The notes under the pieces were generated by a model. It was not told the DNA's origin. It saw only the letters and a program-made list of their open reading frames with translations, and searched no databases. From Pseudomonas amygdali (GTDB lineage Bacteria > Pseudomonadota > Gammaproteobacteria > Pseudomonadales > Pseudomonadaceae): a stretch of 57,449 nucleotides of DNA. Each line of letters opens with the position of its first letter. Position 1 is the stretch's first letter. Shown here in pieces: positions 34,573 to 44,567 of this stretch. Both the position numbers and the translations under genes were made by a program. The stretch is taken from the NCBI RefSeq assembly GCF_002699855.1, contig NZ_LKBW01000135.1, forward strand, positions 1 through 57,449. The letters are read 5' to 3'.

Positions 34573-35244
34573 TTATTCACCGACGCTGATTTTCAGGCCA
34601 GCGGCTATCGCAAAGGGGGTCAGAGTGATCGCCAGCACGCTCAGGCAGCCCAGCCACAGCAGATAGCCAGTCGCTGGCATGCCTTGCAGCGCGGCTTGCA
34701 ACGCACCGCTGCCCAGAATCAATACCGGGATGTACAGCGGCAGAATCAACAACGCCAGCAACAGGCCGCCGCGCTTCAAACCCACGGTCAGCGCCGCACC
34801 CACTGCACCCAACAGATTGAGCACTGGCGTGCCCAATAGCAGCGACACCATCAACACCGGCAGGCACCGCACCGGCAGCCCCAGCATAAGCGCCAGCAAG
34901 GGCGACAACAATACCAGTGCCAGCCCGGAAAAAACCCAGTGTGCCAGCACTTTGCTCAAGACCAGAAGGGCCAGCGGGTGCGGCGAAAGGACCCACTGTT
35001 CCAGCGAGCCATCCTCGAAATCACTGCGAAACAGCACGTCCAGCGACAGCAACACGGCCAGCAGTGCCGCGACCCAGACCAGCCCCGGTGACAAGGCTTG
35101 CAACAATTGCGTCTGCGGCCCCAGCGCCAGCGGGAACAAGGCGACCACAATCGCAAAGAACACCAGCGGGTTGGCAAGCTCTGCCGGACGCCTGGCCAGC
35201 AGGCGAAACTCACGGGCGATCAGCAGGGCAAAGACATTGTTCAT
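34573..35244 (-). CDS. ccmB: haem exporter membrane subunit CcmB
   Basis: This 223-residue permease-like protein has six helices and begins [22 protein letters not shown], as CcmB does. [13 protein letters not shown] and the Gly/Leu-rich helices are family features. It is the membrane partner of the ATPase CcmA. ATG 35244 overlaps the ccmA stop by four bases, which fixes the start. Confidence 0.94.
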   Translation of the reverse strand: MNNVFALLIAREFRLLARRPAELANPLVFFAIVVALFPLALGPQTQLLQALSPGLVWVAALLAVLLSLDVLFRSDFEDGSLEQWVLSPHPLALLVLSKVLAHWVFSGLALVLLSPLLALMLGLPVRCLPVLMVSLLLGTPVLNLLGAVGAALTVGLKRGGLLLALLILPLYIPVLILGSGALQAALQGMPATGYLLWLGCLSVLAITLTPFAIAAGLKISVGE

Positions 35245-35882
35245 GCTGACCACTGCCCCAGATCGATGTCCCGATAGCCCGCAGGCAGGCGGCTCAGGGT
35301 GTGATGAGTGGTCATGACGATCATGCCGCCCTTTTCACAGTGCCCGGCAAGATGGTGTTCCAGTTGGGCAATGCCCTGGCGGTCCAGCGCGGTGAACGGT
35401 TCATCGAGCAGCCAGAGTGGCGGGCCTGGCAGATACAGACGCGCCAGCGCGACGCGACGCTGCTGCCCGGCCGACAAGGTGTGACACGGCACATCTTCGA
35501 AACCTGCCAGCCCGACCGCGTCAAGCGCATTGAAAATGGCATCGGCATCGGCAGGATGATGAAGCGCACAGAGCCAGGAAAGATTCTCCAGCGGTGTCAG
35601 CAGGTCCTTGAGCGCCGACGCATGGCCAACCCACAACAGATTGAGCCCCGGCGCTGTCGGCTGGCGGCCCGCTGGCTGGCCGTTGAGCAGCACGTGCCCG
35701 GCCGTGGGTTGCATCAGCCCGCACAACAGGCGCAGCAGGCTGGTCTTGCCACTGCCATTGGGGCCGCTGACCTGCAGCATGTCCCCCGTGCGCACCTGCA
35801 GATCAAGGTTTTCGAACAGCATCCGCCCGTCCCGCTCACACGTCAGAGCCGTCGCTTGCAAAAATGGGGAGGCTGGGATCAT
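35241..35882 (-). CDS. ccmA: haem exporter ATP-binding protein CcmA
   Basis: This 213-residue ABC ATPase has the Walker [11 protein letters not shown], signature [16 protein letters not shown], and Walker [13 protein letters not shown]. It drives release of haem-loaded CcmE with CcmBCD. It is the first gene of the ccmABCDEFGHI run. ATG 35882 gives [10 protein letters not shown], a length usual for CcmA. The promoter must lie in the 190 bases shared with the divergent fliK gene. Confidence 0.95.
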   Translation of the reverse strand: MIPASPFLQATALTCERDGRMLFENLDLQVRTGDMLQVSGPNGSGKTSLLRLLCGLMQPTAGHVLLNGQPAGRQPTAPGLNLLWVGHASALKDLLTPLENLSWLCALHHPADADAIFNALDAVGLAGFEDVPCHTLSAGQQRRVALARLYLPGPPLWLLDEPFTALDRQGIAQLEHHLAGHCEKGGMIVMTTHHTLSRLPAGYRDIDLGQWSA

Positions 35883-36072
35883 CGGGCGTTTCCAGTGCTG
35901 GAGCGTCGCGAAATGTACCAAAACAGACACATACGCAGTATAAGGCGGTTCAAGTCGGGGGTGATATGGCCGTTACATGAAGAGAAGTTAATGGCGGCCG
36001 GTCCCGTTTTGGCCGGTATTATACATGCGAGTCCTGTTATCAAAGGGGCAATTTCCTCAGGTCGATATTTCA

Positions 36073-37710
36073 ATGACAGGCGACATCACCAGCGTCCCGG
36101 CGACAATCCCTACCACAACCCTGCTGCGCGCCGGCATCTCCCCTGCGCAGGTGCTGACCCTGCTGCAATCGGCGGATAATCTGATTCCCGAAGGCGAAAC
36201 CGTCGACGCCGAAGTGCTGACCCTCAAGCAGGTCAACCAGAACTTCCAGTTGCTGCTGCGGCTGGTACTCGCCAATGGCAGCCTGACCAACCTGCAGGTC
36301 ACCAGCAGCGTACCGTTCACGCCCGGCAGCCTGTTACAGGTGGCGCAAGCCTCGCCCAACGAGCTGACACTGACGCTGCAACAGATCAACAGCGCACTGA
36401 AAAACTCGATGACCAGCATCGATACGCAACAATTGCCGGTCGGCACGCTGTTGCAGGGCAAGGTCATGACCAGCCAGGTGATCGCGCAGGCAGTCAATCA
36501 ACTGGCCACGCAAAACCCGGGTGCCGCAACGCCCACCTATCGCTCCATAGTGATGCTGCTCAATACTGCGCTGGCGGGCTCCAGCCTGACCATCGAAAGC
36601 CCGCAGCCGCTGACGGTCGGTAGCCTGCTTAGCGCGCAGGTACAAGGCAACCAGGCGCTGAACTTCATCGCCCTGCCCGGTCGTTTCGATCAACTGGCCG
36701 TGGCGCAGCAACTGGCTGCTCAGCAAAACCGCCAGGGCTCGCTGGATAACCTGATCAACGCCCTGCAAAACCTGCAGTCAGCCACTACAACCAGTGCCAG
36801 CCCTGCCAGCAACTCTGGGATCAGCGCCCCGCTGCAAGCCGCCATCAGCCAGTTGCTGGACGATCTGCCCGACATAGAGCAGATGAGCACACCGAAAGGC
36901 GTCGCCCAGGCCCTCAATGCCAGCGGCGTGTTTCTGGAAGCGAAGCTGCTTGCCGGGCTCAATCCGGCTCAGGTTCCGGACATGAAAGCCAACCTGATGC
37001 GCCTGATTGCACAGATTCTTCCGGGGTTGCCGGACAACACCACTTACAGCGCCGCCGCTGCTTCCAACATCCTGGCGCGGGCCATGCCCAATGCGATTCG
37101 CAATGCCCTGGGCACCCTTGGGCTGGTTGCCGCACGCACCCAGCCGAGCATCTTTCCGTTGCCGTCGCGCAATGTCAGCGGTGGCGAAAAAGAGGACGAC
37201 CTGGAGATTCTGCTCAAGCTGGCTGCGGCGGCTGTTTCGCGCCTGCAAAGCCACCAGTTGGGCGGCCTGGAGCAGACCCGCACCAATGCCGACGGCACTC
37301 AGGTGACCACCTGGCAACTGGAAGTGCCGATGCGTAACGCGCATGACATCGTGCCCTTGCAGGTCAAGGTGCAGCGTGAAGACAAGCCGGATCAGGAAGC
37401 TGCCGAAGACCGCGACGATGTCGAGATCAAGGAAACCCGGGAAAAGCTCTGGAAAGTCGATCTGGCATTCGACCTTGAGCCGTTGGGGCCGCTGCAGGTG
37501 CATGCGCAGTTGTTGCGCGGCACGCTGTCCAGTCAGCTATGGGCCGAGCGGCCCGACAGCGCGGCCTTGATCGAACATGAACTGGGATATTTGCGCGAGC
37601 GGCTGATTGCCTGCGGCCTGGCAGTGGGCGAACTGGCCTGCAGCCACGGCGCACCGCCCAGCGGCCCGCGCACCGCCCTTGAACAACGCTGGATTGACGA
37701 GAACGCCTGA
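36073..37710 (+). CDS. fliK: flagellar hook-length control protein FliK
   Basis: This 545-residue protein is Gln/Leu/Ala-rich through its long N-terminal ruler part. A compact C-terminal domain (about residues 430-520) follows, with LGPLQVHAQLLRGTLSSQLWAE resembling the FliK substrate-switch domain. FliK ends hook export by acting on FlhB. ATG 36073 (MTGDITSVP) is chosen over 36025 because the shorter form matches family starts. The next gene encodes an FlhB-like fragment, overlapping its stop by one base. Confidence 0.83.
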   Translation: MTGDITSVPATIPTTTLLRAGISPAQVLTLLQSADNLIPEGETVDAEVLTLKQVNQNFQLLLRLVLANGSLTNLQVTSSVPFTPGSLLQVAQASPNELTLTLQQINSALKNSMTSIDTQQLPVGTLLQGKVMTSQVIAQAVNQLATQNPGAATPTYRSIVMLLNTALAGSSLTIESPQPLTVGSLLSAQVQGNQALNFIALPGRFDQLAVAQQLAAQQNRQGSLDNLINALQNLQSATTTSASPASNSGISAPLQAAISQLLDDLPDIEQMSTPKGVAQALNASGVFLEAKLLAGLNPAQVPDMKANLMRLIAQILPGLPDNTTYSAAAASNILARAMPNAIRNALGTLGLVAARTQPSIFPLPSRNVSGGEKEDDLEILLKLAAAAVSRLQSHQLGGLEQTRTNADGTQVTTWQLEVPMRNAHDIVPLQVKVQREDKPDQEAAEDRDDVEIKETREKLWKVDLAFDLEPLGPLQVHAQLLRGTLSSQLWAERPDSAALIEHELGYLRERLIACGLAVGELACSHGAPPSGPRTALEQRWIDENA

Positions 37711-38033
37711 TGTCCCTACCCGATCATGTCCCGCGCCAGGCTATTGCCCTGAGCTACGACGGCCAACAGGCCCCGACGCTCAGCGCCAAGGGCGACGACC
37801 AGCTGGCCGAGGCCATTCTGGCCATTGCCCGTGAATATGAAGTGCCGATCTACGAGAACGCCGAACTGGTCAAACTGCTGGCACGCATGGAACTGGGCGA
37901 CAGCATCCCCGAGCCGCTCTACCGCACGATTGCCGAAATCATCGCGTTTGCCTGGCACCTGAAAGGCAAGTTTCCGGTGGGGCAGGACCCGGATGCGCCG
38001 CCGGTGGAGCGGGATATTACGCCGCGTCGATAA
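37710..38033 (+). CDS. FlhB C-terminal-domain homologue (FhlB/FlhX type)
   Basis: This 107-residue protein corresponds to the cytoplasmic switch domain of FlhB/YscU exporters without the membrane part. AIALSYDGQQAPTLSAKG is followed by AREYEVPIYENAELVKLLARMELGDSIPEPLYRTIAEIIAFAW. The NPTH autocleavage site of full-length FlhB is absent. Such proteins can partly replace the cleaved FlhB C-terminal piece in other bacteria. The TGATG junction with fliK shows tight coupling. Confidence 0.85.
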   Translation: MSLPDHVPRQAIALSYDGQQAPTLSAKGDDQLAEAILAIAREYEVPIYENAELVKLLARMELGDSIPEPLYRTIAEIIAFAWHLKGKFPVGQDPDAPPVERDITPRR

Positions 38034-38149
38034 ACGCGCAGGCACCATCGCGAAATAGTCTTGCAGTTGGTCTGCCAGAGGCATTGTTGAACGTCTGAAC
38101 ATCTAATCTTCGTGGTTACTGAAATCAAGAGTACTCAGTCGGAGGATTA

Positions 38150-39049
38150 ATGATGAATCGTCATACAGCGCCGGTGTCGGCAGAACTCAATTACGGGAGC
38201 ACCCAGGATGGCCTGATATCCATGATCCCGGTGCGCAGAGACCTGAAGTTTGACCTGCCGGCGGATCGCATTACCGACTGGCACAACCACTGCGTTCAGA
38301 CAACGGTATTGCTCAATACTATGTCCATCGTAACGCCGCTGACGGAGCGCTACATCATCGAGAGCCTGCGCGAATATCGCGAGAGTATCGAAGATCCGGA
38401 GCTGATCGAGAAAATCGACGGTCTGGTGGCGCAAGAGGCCATCCACAGCCGTGAGCACCGACGCTACAACGCCTTGATTGAGGCAGCCGGGCTGCCCGTC
38501 GACCAAATCATCCGGGGATGGCAGACCTTGTACGGTATCACCCAAAAGCGCTGGGTTGCCCGATGGTTCAGGTTGGCGACGGTCATGATGCTCGAACATC
38601 ACACCGCTGCCGCCTCGTCAAAACTGTTGAAAATGCCATCCATTCTGCAGAGCAGCGTCGAAGGCTATCGAGACATGCTGACTTGGCATTCACTCGAGGA
38701 GTTCGAACACAAGTCGGTGTCCTTTGAGGTCTGGCAGCAGGTGATCACGCCAGGATGGCGGCAGTACGTGTACCGCACACTGACCACATTGGTTATAAGT
38801 CCACCCTTCTGGAGTGCCTTTTATATCTCACTGCTGCGGGTACTCTGTGCAAGCAGGCGGTCGGACAAAGCGCTGTCCGGCTACTGGCAGTTGTTCAAGA
38901 TGATGTTTGGCGTCAGAGGCTTGATCTCCTCCAACGCCTGGGTATGGATTCAGTACCTGCTGCCAGGCTATCACCCTTGGAAGGACGACAACAGCGCTGC
39001 CCTGGCATCCGCCATGAGAAAGCTGGTCAGACGCCAGACCTCACCGTGA
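38150..39049 (+). CDS. putative metal-dependent hydrolase (COG3687/PF10118 type)
   Basis: This 299-residue protein is helical with clustered His and Glu residues: FDLPADRITDWHNH near the start, QEAIHSREHRRYNAL near residue 105, and LEHHTAA and WHSLEEFEHKSVSFEVW in the middle. These resemble a ferritin-like di-metal site of the Metal_hydrol family, whose reaction is unknown. Hydrophobic stretches near residue 210 may touch the membrane. GGAGG lies four bases before ATG 38150 and seven before ATG 38153; either may be used. Confidence 0.75.
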   Translation: MMNRHTAPVSAELNYGSTQDGLISMIPVRRDLKFDLPADRITDWHNHCVQTTVLLNTMSIVTPLTERYIIESLREYRESIEDPELIEKIDGLVAQEAIHSREHRRYNALIEAAGLPVDQIIRGWQTLYGITQKRWVARWFRLATVMMLEHHTAAASSKLLKMPSILQSSVEGYRDMLTWHSLEEFEHKSVSFEVWQQVITPGWRQYVYRTLTTLVISPPFWSAFYISLLRVLCASRRSDKALSGYWQLFKMMFGVRGLISSNAWVWIQYLLPGYHPWKDDNSAALASAMRKLVRRQTSP

Positions 39050-39067
39050 AGGAGGCTGTCGGCACGG

Positions 39068-39670
39068 TCACAACGCAATCGGCTTGCGCCCTGCAAACGA
39101 GTGCGCCAGGGTGCCGCCGTCGACCAGATCCAGCTCGCCACCCAATGGCACACCGTGAGCAATGCGCGACGCCACCAGGCCTTTTTCGTGGAGCAACTGG
39201 GCGATGTAATGCGCCGTCGCTTCGCCTTCCACCGTCGGGTTGGTGGCGAGGATCACCTCAGTGAAGGTGCCCTGCTGGCTGATACGCTCCATCAGTTGCG
39301 GAATGCCGATGGCTTCCGGTCCCAGGCCGTCGAGTGGCGACAGATGGCCCTTGAGCACAAAGTAGCGACCGCGATAACCAGTCTGCTCCACCGCGTAGAC
39401 ATCCGTCGGCCCTTCCACCACACACAGCAGCGTGTCATCACGGCGCGGGTCGGCGCATTGCGGGCAGAGCTCCTCTTCGGTGAGGGTGCGGCATGAGCGG
39501 CAATGACCAACGCCATCCATCGCCTGCCCCAAGGCCAGCGCCAGCCGTGAGCCGCCGCTGCGGTCGCGCTCCAGCAGCTGCAACGCCATGCGTTGAGCGG
39601 TTTTCTGACCGACGCCCGGCAGCACGCGGAAGGCATCGATCAACTGGCGAATCAGGGGGCTGAAGCTCAT
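39068..39670 (-). CDS. recR: recombination mediator protein RecR
   Basis: This 200-residue protein has the helix-hairpin-helix start [20 protein letters not shown]. The zinc finger is formed by CRSC and CPQC (about residues 57-75), and the Toprim domain ([18 protein letters not shown] and [16 protein letters not shown]) follows. With RecF and RecO it loads RecA at gaps. It is not preceded here by dnaX and ybaB, its usual partners; a LysR gene lies 110 bases upstream on the same strand. Confidence 0.95.
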   Translation of the reverse strand: MSFSPLIRQLIDAFRVLPGVGQKTAQRMALQLLERDRSGGSRLALALGQAMDGVGHCRSCRTLTEEELCPQCADPRRDDTLLCVVEGPTDVYAVEQTGYRGRYFVLKGHLSPLDGLGPEAIGIPQLMERISQQGTFTEVILATNPTVEGEATAHYIAQLLHEKGLVASRIAHGVPLGGELDLVDGGTLAHSFAGRKPIAL

Positions 39671-39780
39671 GGAGAAAAATCCGACAAAAACACAAGACGC
39701 GGTTTATACCCGCGCGTTGCTGTGAGCGTCAATTGAGGTGTTCGATACTGCGACCAACAGCGCCTACGTGATTAATGTGA

Positions 39781-40665
39781 TCAGCTCTTCAGCGCCGTCT
39801 CCAGAAACTCCGTCAGTGCCTGCACCCTGGCGCTGCGGTGCTTGCGCACGGGCACCAGCAGGTTGATCGGAGCGCTGGCCAGTTGCCAATCGGCCAGCAC
39901 CCTCACCAGCCTGCCGCTGGCAATGGCGTCGCTGACGTCCCACTGCGAGCGCAAGACGATGCCCAGCCCCTGCTCGGCCCAGCGCCGGGCAACCGAGCCG
40001 TCGTTGCTGAGCAGCGCAGGCTCGATGCGCAGGGTCTTTTTCGCCTGGCCCTTGCTCAGGTGCCAGAGGGTCACGTCTTCATCGTTTTCGCGAATGCAGA
40101 TGCAGCGATGACAAGCCAGCTCGTCAGGCGTCGAAGGCGCGCCGTGCTGCTCCAGATAAGCCGGGCTGGCGCACAGCCAGCGATGGTTGTGCGCCAGAGG
40201 TCTGGCGATCCACAGACTGTCATTGAGGCTGCCGATATGAATCACTGCGTCGCTGTCATGCCGATCAGGCCACGGCGTTTCGCGCAGGTCCAGGTGCAGG
40301 CACAACTGCGGATGCAGTTTGGCAAAGCGCGCCAGCAAAGGCGCAATGCGCTGGCGACCGTAACCAAACGGCGCTGCCAGACGCAGGGTGCCGACCAGTC
40401 GCTCATCGTGCTGCTTGAACGATTCCGGAAGCGCTTCAAGCTGTTCCAGCAGGTGCGCGCTTTCCTGTGCGAAACGTTCGCCATCGGCCGTCAGGCTCAG
40501 GCGTCTGGCGTCGCGATTGGCCAGGGTAATGCCCAACTGCGTCTCCAGCTTGCGCAAGCGCATCGACAGCGCGGGCGGCGAGACATTCAGGACTCTGGCC
40601 GCAGCACTGAGGGACTCGCAGCGCGATAGCGCCACGGCCAGACGCAGGTCTTCGATAGCGATCAT
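39781..40665 (-). CDS. LysR-family regulator of the D-amino-acid-type cluster
   Basis: This 294-residue regulator has an N-terminal winged helix (LRLAVALSRCESLSAAARVLNVSPPALSMRLRKLE) and a C-terminal effector-binding domain with LRLAAPFGYGRQRIAPLLARF. It diverges from the DSD1-type enzyme gene, with 96 bases between them, and so most likely activates that cluster. The inducer is unknown but is expected to be the D-amino acid or its imine product. Confidence 0.85.
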   Translation of the reverse strand: MIAIEDLRLAVALSRCESLSAAARVLNVSPPALSMRLRKLETQLGITLANRDARRLSLTADGERFAQESAHLLEQLEALPESFKQHDERLVGTLRLAAPFGYGRQRIAPLLARFAKLHPQLCLHLDLRETPWPDRHDSDAVIHIGSLNDSLWIARPLAHNHRWLCASPAYLEQHGAPSTPDELACHRCICIRENDEDVTLWHLSKGQAKKTLRIEPALLSNDGSVARRWAEQGLGIVLRSQWDVSDAIASGRLVRVLADWQLASAPINLLVPVRKHRSARVQALTEFLETALKS

Positions 40666-40683
40666 TCAGCTCAGCTTAAGGAT

Positions 40684-40715
40684 TGATGACAAAGCATTGA
40701 ACCACAGCTTCATCA
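40684..40715. promoter_or_regulatory. candidate LysR-type operator
   Basis: TGATGA (40684-40689) and TCATCA (40710-40715) form an inverted repeat with 20 bases between, centred in the gap between the divergent LysR gene and the DSD1-type gene. The place suits a LysR site controlling both directions, but the arms are short and the match could be chance. Confidence 0.4.
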
Positions 40716-40761
40716 CCCGTGAGTAGAGTGGGAGCCGTACCCAGTCACGCGAGCTCTGTCC

Positions 40762-41898
40762 ATGTCTGCCCTCTTGTCTTCTCTCGATACGCCTGTCGCG
40801 TTGCTTGATGTGCCGCGTATGCAGCGCAATATCCAGCGTATGCAACACCGCATGAATGAACTGGGTGTGCGTTTGCGTCCGCACGTGAAGACCAGCAAAT
40901 GCCTGCCGGTGATTCAGGCGCAGATAGCTGCAGGTGCCAGCGGCGTGACGGTCTCGACCCTGAAGGAGGCCGAACACTGCTCTGCCGAGGGCATCAACGA
41001 CATGTTCTACGCCGTCGCCATCGCACCTGGCAAACTGGACCAGGCACTCAAACTGCGGCGCAACGGTTGCCGCCTGAGCATCCTGACCGACAGCGTGGTC
41101 GCTGCCCAGGCGATTGTCGCCTTCGGCCAGCGACATGATGAGAACTTTGATGTGTGGATCGAAATCGATTGCGACGGCCATCGTTCCGGGCTGACCGTCG
41201 ACGACCCTTCGCTCGTCGAAGTCGCGAGAACGCTGATCGAGGGCGGCATGCACCTGCGAGGCGTCATGACCCATGCCGGGTCCAGTTACGACCTCGACAC
41301 CCCCGAAGCGCTGCAAGCCCTCGCCGAGCAGGAGCGCAGGCTTTGCGTCAGCGCCGCCGAGCGCATTCGGCAAGCGGGGCTGCCCTGCGCGGAAGTCAGC
41401 ATCGGCTCGACGCCTACCGCGCTGTCGGCGCAGAGCCTGCAAGGCGTGACCGAAGTACGTGCCGGGGTCTATGTATTCTTCGATCTGGTGATGCACAACA
41501 TCGGCGTGTGCCGCGCCGACGAACTGGCCCTGAGTGTGCTGACCACGGTCATCGGCCATCAGCAGGACAAGGGCTGGATCATCGTTGACGCAGGCTGGAT
41601 GGCCATGAGCCGGGATCGCGGCACCCAGCGCCAGCGTGAGGATTTCGGCTACGGCCAGGTGTGCAGCGAAACCGGCGAGTGGATCGACGGCGCGCGGGTG
41701 ACGGGTGCCAATCAGGAGCATGGCATCATCACGCTCGCCACCGGCAGCCAGGCAGACATTACGGTGCGCTTCCCCATCGGCAGCCGGCTGCGCATTCTGC
41801 CCAACCACGCCTGTGCTACCGGTGCGCAGTTCCCGGACTATCACGCCTGCGATGCCGAAGGCGCAATTCACACCTGGAGTCGCCTGCATGGCTGGTGA
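40762..41898 (+). CDS. DSD1-family PLP enzyme (D-serine dehydratase / D-threonine aldolase type)
   Basis: This 378-residue protein has the alanine-racemase-like barrel start with the PLP lysine motif RPHVKTSK (Lys43). A C-terminal domain carries the metal-binding pair His349/Cys351 in PNHACAT, as in zinc-dependent D-serine dehydratase. Such enzymes split D-serine to ammonia and pyruvate, or D-threonine to glycine and acetaldehyde. The following RidA gene, which overlaps by 11 bases, suits a reaction that releases a reactive enamine. The exact D-amino acid is not certain. Confidence 0.88.
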   Translation: MSALLSSLDTPVALLDVPRMQRNIQRMQHRMNELGVRLRPHVKTSKCLPVIQAQIAAGASGVTVSTLKEAEHCSAEGINDMFYAVAIAPGKLDQALKLRRNGCRLSILTDSVVAAQAIVAFGQRHDENFDVWIEIDCDGHRSGLTVDDPSLVEVARTLIEGGMHLRGVMTHAGSSYDLDTPEALQALAEQERRLCVSAAERIRQAGLPCAEVSIGSTPTALSAQSLQGVTEVRAGVYVFFDLVMHNIGVCRADELALSVLTTVIGHQQDKGWIIVDAGWMAMSRDRGTQRQREDFGYGQVCSETGEWIDGARVTGANQEHGIITLATGSQADITVRFPIGSRLRILPNHACATGAQFPDYHACDAEGAIHTWSRLHGW

Positions 41899-42280
41899 TA
41901 TCGAACTGATTCGCACACCCCTGGCCGCCGCGCCAGGCGGGCATTATTCCCAGGCAGTGTTGCATGAAGGCATGCTGCATGTTTCCGGGCAACTGCCGGT
42001 GCGCGCTGACGGCAGCCACAGCGTCGACGAGCCATTCGAGGTGCAGGCCGTTATTGCGCTGGACAACCTGGCTGCCATTCTTGAGGCAGCAGGACGCACG
42101 ACCGATGACCTGCTGAAAGTGACCATTTACATCGCAGGTATCCAGCACTGGTCGGCCTTCGACCGCATTTATGCAGGCTATCTGGGCGAGCATCGCCCTG
42201 CACGCGCCGTGGTGCCGGTCCCGCAATTGCATCACGGTTATCTGATCGAAATCGAAGCCCTGGCGCGCACCGTACGATGA
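41888..42280 (+). CDS. RidA-family enamine/imine deaminase
   Basis: This 130-residue RidA/YjgF protein has GGHYSQAVLHEGMLHVSGQLPV near the start and the C-terminal PARAVVPVPQLHHGYLIEIEALARTV. The arginine in PARAVVPV corresponds to the catalytic arginine of the RidA group. It hydrolyses 2-aminoacrylate and similar imines. Its start ATG 41888 lies inside the DSD1 gene, so the two are co-translated. Confidence 0.9.
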   Translation: MAGDIELIRTPLAAAPGGHYSQAVLHEGMLHVSGQLPVRADGSHSVDEPFEVQAVIALDNLAAILEAAGRTTDDLLKVTIYIAGIQHWSAFDRIYAGYLGEHRPARAVVPVPQLHHGYLIEIEALARTVR

Positions 42281-42299
42281 ACACTATCGGGAGCACCTC

Positions 42300-43484
42300 A
42301 TGACCCCGCAAAAAAGCGACGTTCTGATTATCGGCGGCGGCTTCATGGGCTCGTCATCAGCGTTTTTCCTGCGCCAGCACGGGCGCTCGGTAACTCTGCT
42401 GGAGCGCGACCAGATCGGCCAGTACGCCAGCGGCGTCAACTTCGGCAACGTGCGCCGCCAGGGCCGCTTTCTCGGCCAGCTGGAACTCTCCAATCGCTCC
42501 TGGGCGCTGTGGAAACGCCTGCCCGAACTGATCGGCGAAGACCTGGAGTTCATTCCAAGCGGCCATATGCGCGTGTGTTATCGCGAAGACGAAATCGCTG
42601 AACTGGAGGCCTATGCCGCCGCACCCGAAGCCCGCGAGCTGGATTTGCAGGTGATCAGGGGCAAGACGCTGCATGAGCGCTTCCCGTTTCTCGGCCCGGA
42701 GGTCAAAGGCGGCTCTTATGCGCCCCACGACGGGCACGCCAACCCGCGCCTGGCCGCACCCGCCTTCGCCCGTGCGGCGATTCGCGCCGGGGCAAGAATC
42801 GAAGAGCGCACCGAGGTGGCAGAGGTGCAGAAGGTCGGCGGCGAGTTTCACGTCAGCACCACCGACGGCCAGTTGTTCGTCGCCGAGCAATTGCTGATCA
42901 CCGCCGGGGCCTGGGCGGCCAAGCTGGCCGAGCAGTTCGGCGAGCCGGTTCCGCTGGAGCCCAACGGGCCGCAAATGTCAGTGACCGAACCGGTTCCCTA
43001 CGCCCTGCCGACGGTGCTCGGAGTGTTCACCAAAATCAAGGAAGAAGTGATCTATTTCCGCCAGATACCGCGCGGCAACATCATCATCGGCGGTGGTAAT
43101 CGCAACAAACCGGACATGCTCAATCGCCGCGCCTACTTCAAGCCGGAAAGCCTGATCAACCAGATGAAGCAGATGAAACGCCTGTTACCCGGCGCAGAGA
43201 AGCTGAACATCATCCGTGTCTGGAGCGGCATCGAGAGCTATACGCCGGATTCGCTGCCGATAATGGGCCGCAGTGGCAAGGTGGACGGCCTGTTCTACGC
43301 GTTTGGCTTCTGCGGCCACGGCTTTCAGCTCGGCCCCGGCGTCGGCGATGTCATGGCCGAGCTGATCAGCACCGGCAGTACGCGCACGCTGATCACCCCA
43401 TTCGATATTCGCCGCTTCACTGACCCGACGGCCATCGAGATGCCGTTCACGTCCAGCCTGATGAGCACAGGCAAGCTCATATGA
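42300..43484 (+). CDS. FAD-dependent amino acid/amine oxidoreductase (DadA-like)
   Basis: This 394-residue flavoprotein starts with the dinucleotide motif VLIIGGGFMGSSSAFFLRQHG and has the DAO-type layout, with VWSGIESYTPDSLPIMGRS and FCGHGFQLGPGVG near the C-terminus. It resembles the D-amino-acid dehydrogenase and sarcosine oxidase group. It follows the RidA gene by 19 bases and probably oxidises a D-amino acid or amine to an imine, which RidA then clears. Confidence 0.87.
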   Translation: MTPQKSDVLIIGGGFMGSSSAFFLRQHGRSVTLLERDQIGQYASGVNFGNVRRQGRFLGQLELSNRSWALWKRLPELIGEDLEFIPSGHMRVCYREDEIAELEAYAAAPEARELDLQVIRGKTLHERFPFLGPEVKGGSYAPHDGHANPRLAAPAFARAAIRAGARIEERTEVAEVQKVGGEFHVSTTDGQLFVAEQLLITAGAWAAKLAEQFGEPVPLEPNGPQMSVTEPVPYALPTVLGVFTKIKEEVIYFRQIPRGNIIIGGGNRNKPDMLNRRAYFKPESLINQMKQMKRLLPGAEKLNIIRVWSGIESYTPDSLPIMGRSGKVDGLFYAFGFCGHGFQLGPGVGDVMAELISTGSTRTLITPFDIRRFTDPTAIEMPFTSSLMSTGKLI

Positions 43485-43522
43485 GCCGAAACGACCCACT
43501 TCGCCCTTGCAACGGAGGCTCC

Positions 43523-44383
43523 ATGCACGCGACCCCAGATACCCTCTATCGATATCGCCCGGTGACTGAGGCGGACATTCCTGCGGCCCATGCCCTCTCG
43601 GTACACCTCAAATGGCCGCACCGCGAAGAAGACTGGGCCATGGTGCAACGCACCTCCGAGGGTTTTGTCGCCGAACGTGACGGCCAACTGGTGGGCGTGG
43701 CATTCACCTGCCACCAGGGCGACTGGTCATCCATAGGTCTGGTGATTGTCAGCGATGAACATCAGGGCAAAGGCATCGGTCGCCGCCTGATGCATCTGTG
43801 CCTTGACGCAACCGCACCGCGCACACCGATCCTCAATGCCACGGAACTGGGCGCGCCGTTGTACCGGAGCCTTGGCTTTGTCGATTTTGCGCGGATCCAG
43901 CAGCATCAGGGCATTGCTGACCTGTCAGGGCTGGCGACACCGAGCGATGGTCTGCCGGTTCGGACGCTAGGTCCGGCCGACCATGCCGAACTGATCAGGC
44001 TGGCCAACACGGGCAGCGGTCTGGATCGCACCGTCGTGCTGAATGACCTGTTGTCGCGCGATGCAGAAGAGGTGGTGGGCATCGACCATGAGGGGCGCCT
44101 GACAGGCATCGCCCTGCTGCGTCGCTTCGGCAGCGGGCATATCATCGGCCCGCTGGTGGCCCGTGACGTGGGGCAGGCACGGCAGTTGATTGCCCATCTG
44201 CTGCAACGGATACCCGGCATGTTCGTGCGCTTCGACATTCTGGCTGATTGCGGCCTGGCGCCCTGGCTCGAAAGCCTGGGCCTGCCGTGTGTCGACAGGG
44301 CACCGCGCATGGTGCTCGGAACGCCGCCGCCATCGAGCAAGAACGTGCAGCAGTTTGCACTGGTGACCCAGGCCATAGGCTGA
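43523..44383 (+). CDS. GNAT acetyltransferase, two-domain form
   Basis: This 286-residue protein has an N-terminal GNAT domain with the acetyl-CoA loop VIVSDEHQGKGIGRRLM and a second region with TPPPSSKNVQQF at the end, like GNATs that carry a duplicate C-terminal lobe. ATG 43523 follows ACGGAGGCTCC; the reading frame begins earlier at 43481, but that start lacks a ribosome site. It is fourth in the cluster and may acetylate an amino compound. Confidence 0.82.
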   Translation: MHATPDTLYRYRPVTEADIPAAHALSVHLKWPHREEDWAMVQRTSEGFVAERDGQLVGVAFTCHQGDWSSIGLVIVSDEHQGKGIGRRLMHLCLDATAPRTPILNATELGAPLYRSLGFVDFARIQQHQGIADLSGLATPSDGLPVRTLGPADHAELIRLANTGSGLDRTVVLNDLLSRDAEEVVGIDHEGRLTGIALLRRFGSGHIIGPLVARDVGQARQLIAHLLQRIPGMFVRFDILADCGLAPWLESLGLPCVDRAPRMVLGTPPPSSKNVQQFALVTQAIG

Positions 44384-44567
44384 AATCAGCGCGGATAAAG
44401 CCCCGGAACAGGTCCGCAATGTTAGCGGGTCGCATACAGCAGATTATTCTTTGCAGACCGGCAGATCGGCGCTTTTTATCCAGACCGCTTTGTTAGCTTA
44501 TAGGCATATAACGGCCTGATATCAAACGTCCTGACCTCGCCCATTATCGCTCCAGGGAGCTCGCTGG

